From the NCBI RefSeq assembly GCF_052089425.1, contig NZ_JBQCZW010000009.1:5817-69816 (forward strand): 64,000 bases of DNA, written 5' to 3'. A model generated the notes under the pieces. It was not told the DNA's origin. It saw nothing but the letters and a program-made list of their open reading frames with translations, and did not search any database. This document shows, in pieces, positions 59,987 through 64,000 of this stretch (positions within the stretch are counted from its first letter, which is position 1; the number at the start of each line of letters is the position of its first letter). This DNA comes from Ancrocorticia sp052089425. GTDB lineage: Bacteria > Actinomycetota > Actinomycetes > Actinomycetales > Actinomycetaceae. The position numbers were made by a program, and so were the translations under genes.

Positions 59987-60523
59987 GTGGCAAACCAGAA
60001 TCAAGGACTAAACATAGAACCTGAAGGCGAGATTGGCACCAATCTCCAGCAGGCCGAAGGTGGCTTCGTAGCCTCCGCCAAGCTGCGCGAAGCTCTCCAG
60101 CAGGTGCTTGTTGATTTCATCGGACTGAGCCTCGTGGGCAAGCAGGCGCACTGGAACGTTGTTGGCCCGAACTTCCGCGATCTTCACCTGAACCTTGACG
60201 AAGTTGTGGACATTGCCCGTGAGGGGTCCGACGATTTCGCCGAGCGCATGCGTGCACTCCACGTTGCCCCAGACGGCCGCCCGAAGGAAGTTGTTGCTCA
60301 CTCCAGCCTCCCGGAGTTTGCAGCCGGAGAGATTTCCACGCACGATGGCATCCGTCTGATGGTTCAGACCATCGAGGCAACTGTTGCCACGATGCGCCGT
60401 GTTCATGACGATGTTGATGCTGAGGATCCAACCACAGCGGATACCCTGCATGAGTACATCACCAAGCTTGAGCAGCAGGCATGGTTCCTGAGCGCTGAGC
60501 TGCGTACGCCGAGTGGGATCTAA
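59987..60523 (+). CDS. dps: Dps-family ferritin-like DNA-protecting protein
   Basis: A 178-residue four-helix ferritin-like protein. The ferroxidase site between subunits is visible: His in LVGKQAHWNVVGPNF (about residue 58) and RDLHLNLDEVVDIAREGSDDFAERM with His, Asp and Glu ligands. HSSLPEFAAGEISTHDGIRLMV and LEQQAWFLSAEL complete the fold. The dodecamer stores iron and uses up hydrogen peroxide; N-terminal residues may aid DNA contact. The start is GTG with GAGAGGAAAC upstream. A strong terminator follows. Confidence 0.93.
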   Translation: MANQNQGLNIEPEGEIGTNLQQAEGGFVASAKLREALQQVLVDFIGLSLVGKQAHWNVVGPNFRDLHLNLDEVVDIAREGSDDFAERMRALHVAPDGRPKEVVAHSSLPEFAAGEISTHDGIRLMVQTIEATVATMRRVHDDVDAEDPTTADTLHEYITKLEQQAWFLSAELRTPSGI

Positions 60524-60585
60524 GTGAGCACAATTCGCGATTGATCGCCGATCTGGCCGGAGCTTATCTGGTCAGATCGAGGCGG

Positions 60586-60615
60586 AGGCCCCGAAACCGT
60601 TGCGTTTCGGGGCCT
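60586..60615 (+). terminator. dps terminator
   Basis: AGGCCCCGAAAC and GTTTCGGGGCCT form a 12-base perfect stem with a 6-base loop, followed by TTTCCTTT. Confidence 0.88.
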
Positions 60616-60635
60616 TTTCCTTTGCATGCAGTCCT

Positions 60636-61955
60636 TTACACGCGGAACTGACTGAACTTCGGAACCAAGAAGTAGCAGAGGGTGACGCCCAGAACCACCA
60701 GTACGCCGCCGCCTAGAACGGTCCATGCCGCACCGAGGTGGCCGGCAACGAATCCGTGGAGCATATCTGCCAACCTGGGCCCTCCAGCAACGACCACAAT
60801 GAACACTCCCTGAAGCCGGCCGCGAACCTCGTCAGTTGCCGCGCTCTGAAGGATGGACTGGCGGAAGGCGGCAGAGGCCATGTCCGCAGCCCCACCGATG
60901 GCCAGCATGAACACGCCCAGCGCGAGGAATGGCATGGCGTGCCCGCCCGCGAAGGACACCGCAACGCCCAAGCCAACTATCGCGAATCCCCACACGGCCA
61001 CGGCGATGAGGACGGCCCGCCCCTGCCTGCGTACCCGCGAGACCCAGCCGGAGAAGATCCCGCCTACAACGGCACCTGCAGCCATACCGGCGGAGAGTAG
61101 GGCGAACTCCATTCCACCGGAGGCTGGCCCTCCAAAGTTAATGTTGGCGATCTCAGGGTAGAGTGCCCGTGGCATTCCAAAGATCATGGCAATGAGATCC
61201 ACAACGAAACTCATGAGGAGGATCTTGTGGATCCAGGTGTAGCGGAAGCCGTCAATGACGCTGCGAAGGCCGGGAGCCTTCTTTCTGGTTTGCTTGGCAC
61301 GCCCGTTCGCGGGCTTGCCCTGTGAGGTAGCCTGCTTGGTTGTGGTGGTATCAGTGCCCTTGGGTCTCATGGGTGGAAGTTTGATCACGGCCCACAGTGT
61401 GGCAAGCATCGTCACGGCATCGATGGAGTACAGGGGGCCGGCGCCCAAAATAGGGAGGAGCGCACCGCCTACCAGTGGGCCAGCAATAGCGCCGAAGTTG
61501 AAAACGGTCATGTTGAGGGCGTTGGCGGCCGGGAGCTCGCTCGTGGGCATGATCATGGGAATGATGGCGTTACGTGCCGGCTGATTCAACGCGAAGAAGG
61601 CCTGCTGGACGGAGAAGATGCTGAGAATGAGCCACACGTTGTGGAAGCTCATCAACGCCTGAATCGCGAACGCCGTGGTGGTGGCGATCAGCCCGATAGT
61701 GCTCACAAGGAGCACCTTGCGCCGATCGAAGGAATCCGCAATGGCTCCGCCCCATAGGCCGAAGATGATCAGCGGTACGAGGCCAAAGAGGCCGGTTAGG
61801 CCCACGTACATCGAGTCACGCGAAATGGCCCATAGTTGGGCGGGAACGGTAACAACCGTGAGCTGGGCGCCGATCACCGTAATGATGTTGGCATACCAGA
61901 GCCTCGCAAAATCGGGGTGAGCGAGCGGGCGAGTATCCGCTAACGCGCTCCGCAA
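60636..61955 (-). CDS. MFS transporter, probable drug/metabolite exporter
   Basis: A 439-residue membrane protein with twelve predicted helices and a long basic cytoplasmic loop in the middle (about residues 195-230, TTTKQATSQGKPANGRAKQTRKK). It resembles the MFS_3/enterobactin-exporter group: LAHPDFARLWYANIITVIGAQLT at the start, GGAIADSFDRRKVLL as motif A, and FALNQPARNAIIPMIMPTSELPAANAL. Substrate unknown; siderophores, macrolides and other small molecules are typical. The TTG start has GAAGGACCGA just upstream. It is convergent with dps. Confidence 0.87.
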   Translation of the reverse strand: MRSALADTRPLAHPDFARLWYANIITVIGAQLTVVTVPAQLWAISRDSMYVGLTGLFGLVPLIIFGLWGGAIADSFDRRKVLLVSTIGLIATTTAFAIQALMSFHNVWLILSIFSVQQAFFALNQPARNAIIPMIMPTSELPAANALNMTVFNFGAIAGPLVGGALLPILGAGPLYSIDAVTMLATLWAVIKLPPMRPKGTDTTTTKQATSQGKPANGRAKQTRKKAPGLRSVIDGFRYTWIHKILLMSFVVDLIAMIFGMPRALYPEIANINFGGPASGGMEFALLSAGMAAGAVVGGIFSGWVSRVRRQGRAVLIAVAVWGFAIVGLGVAVSFAGGHAMPFLALGVFMLAIGGAADMASAAFRQSILQSAATDEVRGRLQGVFIVVVAGGPRLADMLHGFVAGHLGAAWTVLGGGVLVVLGVTLCYFLVPKFSQFRV

Positions 61956-62266
61956 TCGGTCCTTCGTGGGTGCTCCTTACATGAGGCGCTGGCCGGGCCT
62001 AGCAGTGTGGTTCATACAGCCAGAAATCTTACGCTCCCGCGGTTCGCATTGGCAGGGCTGCCCGTAGCGATCTGAGCCTCGACCCATTCCTTCCTCGCGA
62101 GAGTGAGTCATTTCCCTGCGCGATCTTTTAAGAATTCAATAAAACTTCGGTCCGGACAATGTAGCGCAGCGCACGTTCCACACCGTATTCTTTTATGTGC
62201 GGCATACGCGGAGATGTATGACGTGAAGGCGGCGCGAGCCGCGGGGCTGACAACAACGAGGTAGTC
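61956..62266. other. Gene-free region between the MFS and dhaK genes
   Basis: These 311 bases between divergent genes hold no recognised gene. An A/T-rich part at about 62125-62150 may contain promoter elements; no strong palindrome was found. Confidence 0.4.
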
Positions 62267-63265
62267 ATGACGAAGGTACATAAGATCATCAATGATCCGG
62301 AGAATATTGTTGACGAAGTGCTCGATGGGCTGGTCGCTATTTCGCGCGGGCTGCTGACGCGCGAGCCAGGATCACGCGTTATCCGGCGCGCTGAGGTGGA
62401 CGAAGGAAAGGTTGGGCTGGTTGTTGGTGGAGGTTCCGGGCATGAGCCCATGTATGGAGCGTTCGTAGGACCCGGCCTTGCAGCCGCCAGCGTATCCGGA
62501 GATATTTTTGCGGCGCCTGCACCGCCCCATGTTCAGGAAGCGATCGAGGCCGCGAACACCGGCGCTGGCGTCCTGCTGGTGTACGGAAACTACGCTGGCG
62601 ACGTCATGAACTTCGATATGGGCGCCGAAGACGCGCTTGATGACAGTGAAATCGAAACGAAGACCGTGCTGGTGCGCGACGATGTGGCAACTCCCGATCT
62701 GGAAGGCCGCCGTGGAATTGGTGGTGCCTTCTACGTGGTGAAGGCTGCTGGTGCAGCCTGCGCCAAGGGACAATCGCTGGAGGAAGCCGCAGCCACTACC
62801 GAACGGGTACAGCACAACACCCGCACGATTGGCGTGGCCGTCAAGGCCGGAACGCTTCCGGACACTGGGAAGCTCACGTTCGAGCTGGGTGACGATGAGA
62901 TCGAAATCGGGCTGGGCGTACACGGCGAGATGGGTGTTGAGCGCTCGAAGATGATGAGCGCGGACGATCTGGCCGTCAACATGGTTGATCGCGTGGCGGA
63001 CGATCTCCCGTTCGAGAAGGGCGATCGCGTTGCCGTGCTCATGAACAATCTGGGTGCCACCACTCAGATGGAGCTGCTCATTGTGTACCGCAAGGTGGCT
63101 GAGCTTCTGGAGGCCCGCGGCCTACAGGTTGAGCGCACGGATATCGGTGCCCACTTCACCTCGCAGGAAATGGCCGGCTTCTCGCTGACGCTTCTCAAGC
63201 TTGACGATGAGATCGCCGAGCTGATTGCCGCACCGTGCGAATCCGTCCCCTTCACTCAGGCATAA
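62267..63265 (+). CDS. dhaK: Dihydroxyacetone kinase subunit DhaK
   Basis: A 332-residue protein that binds dihydroxyacetone through a hemiaminal with a His. GLGVHGEMGVERSKM near residue 218 contains that His. VVGGGSGHEPMYGAFVGPGLAAASVSGDIFAAP and GNYAGDVMNFDMGAE (with Asp near 109) line the site, and LMNNLGATTQMELLIVYR is another hallmark. It works with DhaL, encoded next, which carries ADP and passes on the phosphate. In bacteria the phosphate usually comes from PEP through DhaM, which would lie beyond the window. GAGGTAGTC precedes the ATG. Confidence 0.95.
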   Translation: MTKVHKIINDPENIVDEVLDGLVAISRGLLTREPGSRVIRRAEVDEGKVGLVVGGGSGHEPMYGAFVGPGLAAASVSGDIFAAPAPPHVQEAIEAANTGAGVLLVYGNYAGDVMNFDMGAEDALDDSEIETKTVLVRDDVATPDLEGRRGIGGAFYVVKAAGAACAKGQSLEEAAATTERVQHNTRTIGVAVKAGTLPDTGKLTFELGDDEIEIGLGVHGEMGVERSKMMSADDLAVNMVDRVADDLPFEKGDRVAVLMNNLGATTQMELLIVYRKVAELLEARGLQVERTDIGAHFTSQEMAGFSLTLLKLDDEIAELIAAPCESVPFTQA

Positions 63266-63283
63266 ATCTGGGCAGGAATAGCA

Positions 63284-63919
63284 ATGACAGAACTTAACGT
63301 AGAACAAGTCCGCGGTGTTCTGAGTGCCGCATGCCAAGCGATCTATGATGCGCGGGAAGCTCTCTCAGAGGCGGATCGCCAGATCGGTGATGGGGATCAT
63401 GGCATCGGCATGGGGCGCGGCTTTAAGGCAGCGCGTGAGGCCGTTGATAGCACTGAACTCACAACGGTGGGCGACGCGTTCAAGGCCGTGGGCTCTGCGG
63501 TCATGCGGACAAGTGGAGGGGCATCCGGCGCGGTATTCGGAACGATGTTCCGCGGCCCGGCTAAGGTCCTGAAAACCGAGACCTTGGACGGGGAAGGACT
63601 AGCCCGTGCACTGGAGGAATCCGCCGCACAGGTGCAGCTCCGCGGCAAGGCCAAGCCGGGGGACAAAACCATGCTGGACGCTCTGGTTCCGGCCGGCATC
63701 GCCGCCCGTGAGGCCGCAGAATCTGGCGGGGACGTGGTGGCCGTTGCCAAAGCCGCTGCTGCCGCCGCTCACGAAGGATGTGAGGCCACGATCAATATGA
63801 AAGCCACGATCGGCAAGGCCAAGTCACTGGGCGATCGGAGCTTGGGCTATCGCGATCCCGGCGCCATCTCTGTGACAATCCTGTTGGACACGATCGCGGA
63901 AGGAATCGAGGCGGCCTAG
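63284..63919 (+). CDS. dhaL: Dihydroxyacetone kinase subunit DhaL
   Basis: A 211-residue ADP-binding subunit. SEADRQIGDGDHGIGMGRGF supplies the metal-binding Asp residues, SAVMRTSGGASGAVFGTMF the nucleotide loop, GDKTMLDALVPAG the phosphate contact, and GYRDPGAISVTILL the C-terminal mark. It phosphorylates dihydroxyacetone held by DhaK to DHAP, joining glycerol use to glycolysis through the aldolase-triose pool. It follows dhaK by 18 bases. The hairpin right after it argues that a dhaM gene, if present, is not co-transcribed. Confidence 0.95.
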   Translation: MTELNVEQVRGVLSAACQAIYDAREALSEADRQIGDGDHGIGMGRGFKAAREAVDSTELTTVGDAFKAVGSAVMRTSGGASGAVFGTMFRGPAKVLKTETLDGEGLARALEESAAQVQLRGKAKPGDKTMLDALVPAGIAAREAAESGGDVVAVAKAAAAAAHEGCEATINMKATIGKAKSLGDRSLGYRDPGAISVTILLDTIAEGIEAA

Positions 63920-63951
63920 GGCCGATTCGAGGACGATCCGCTTTCGAAGCA

Positions 63952-63985
63952 GTGAGGGAGGCACCTATCTGAGTGCCTCCCTCAC
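63952..63985 (+). terminator. dhaL terminator
   Basis: GTGAGGGAGGCAC and GTGCCTCCCTCAC form a 13-base perfect stem with an 8-base loop, followed by GTTTG, 32 bases after the stop. Confidence 0.8.
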
Positions 63986-64000
63986 GTTTGCGCGATTACT

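Overview
The window is chromosomal DNA of moderately high G+C from an actinobacterium, most likely of the Actinomycetaceae type (genus not assignable from sequence alone). Supporting signs are PurS/PurQ/PurL as three separate subunits, a GTP-dependent PEP carboxykinase, DUF3073 and DUF3618 proteins, a sterol-carrier-family gene directly before purF, LppM-like lipoproteins, CUT1 sugar importers without their own ATPase, and many genes with a TAnnnT box 6-7 bases before the start codon and little or no Shine-Dalgarno (leaderless style). No rRNA, tRNA, CRISPR array or intact transposase was found.

Layout. 0-3.3 kb: the 3' end of a ClpB-type chaperone, a small membrane protein, a VbhA-like antitoxin with a Fic AMPylase, a serine beta-lactamase-like hydrolase, and a Phd/PIN toxin-antitoxin pair with a three-site GTAC operator. 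3.3-8.2 kb: HAD phosphatase, GNAT, exonuclease III, short-chain dehydrogenase, an unrecognised 302-residue protein and a TetR regulator. 8.2-17.2 kb: a 1546-residue fused 2-hydroxyacyl-CoA dehydratase activase/reductase-like protein divergent from TetR across a 15-bp palindrome, then pyrE, lemA, a SpoU methyltransferase, a small lipoprotein, a small GNAT, a LuxR remnant and class II fructose-bisphosphate aldolase.

17.5-34.2 kb is a carbohydrate block: galE, a ROK repressor divergent from an importer (solute-binding protein interrupted by an in-frame TGA, two permeases) with a GH13 alpha-glucosidase, then a GH32-family protein, a second importer with a YesL-like protein, and glycogen/maltodextrin phosphorylase. 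Neither importer carries an ATPase gene, so a shared MsiK-type ATPase elsewhere is expected.

34.5-57.1 kb carries purine synthesis: purA, then purD-purC-purS-purQ-purL, then purF-purM. In between lie two tandem LppM-like lipoproteins, pckG, a CxDxR/H...C protein, a 42-residue small ORF, a secreted protein out of frame at an A8 tract, gdhA, an orphan AbiEi-like antitoxin with a truncated partner, and a sortase-anchored 5'-nucleotidase whose signal peptide and catalytic part are in different frames. 57.1-64 kb: an OmpA-domain lipoprotein with eight exact 17-residue repeats, DUF3073, DUF3618 and holin-superfamily envelope proteins, Dps, an MFS exporter, and dhaK-dhaL.

The points most worth a second look are three export-related genes broken by one small lesion each, a dispersed GACGACGACGG/TACGTA intergenic element, a recurrent leaderless promoter-start arrangement, and the orphan AbiEi locus with its operator intact but its toxin gene reduced to 14 codons.
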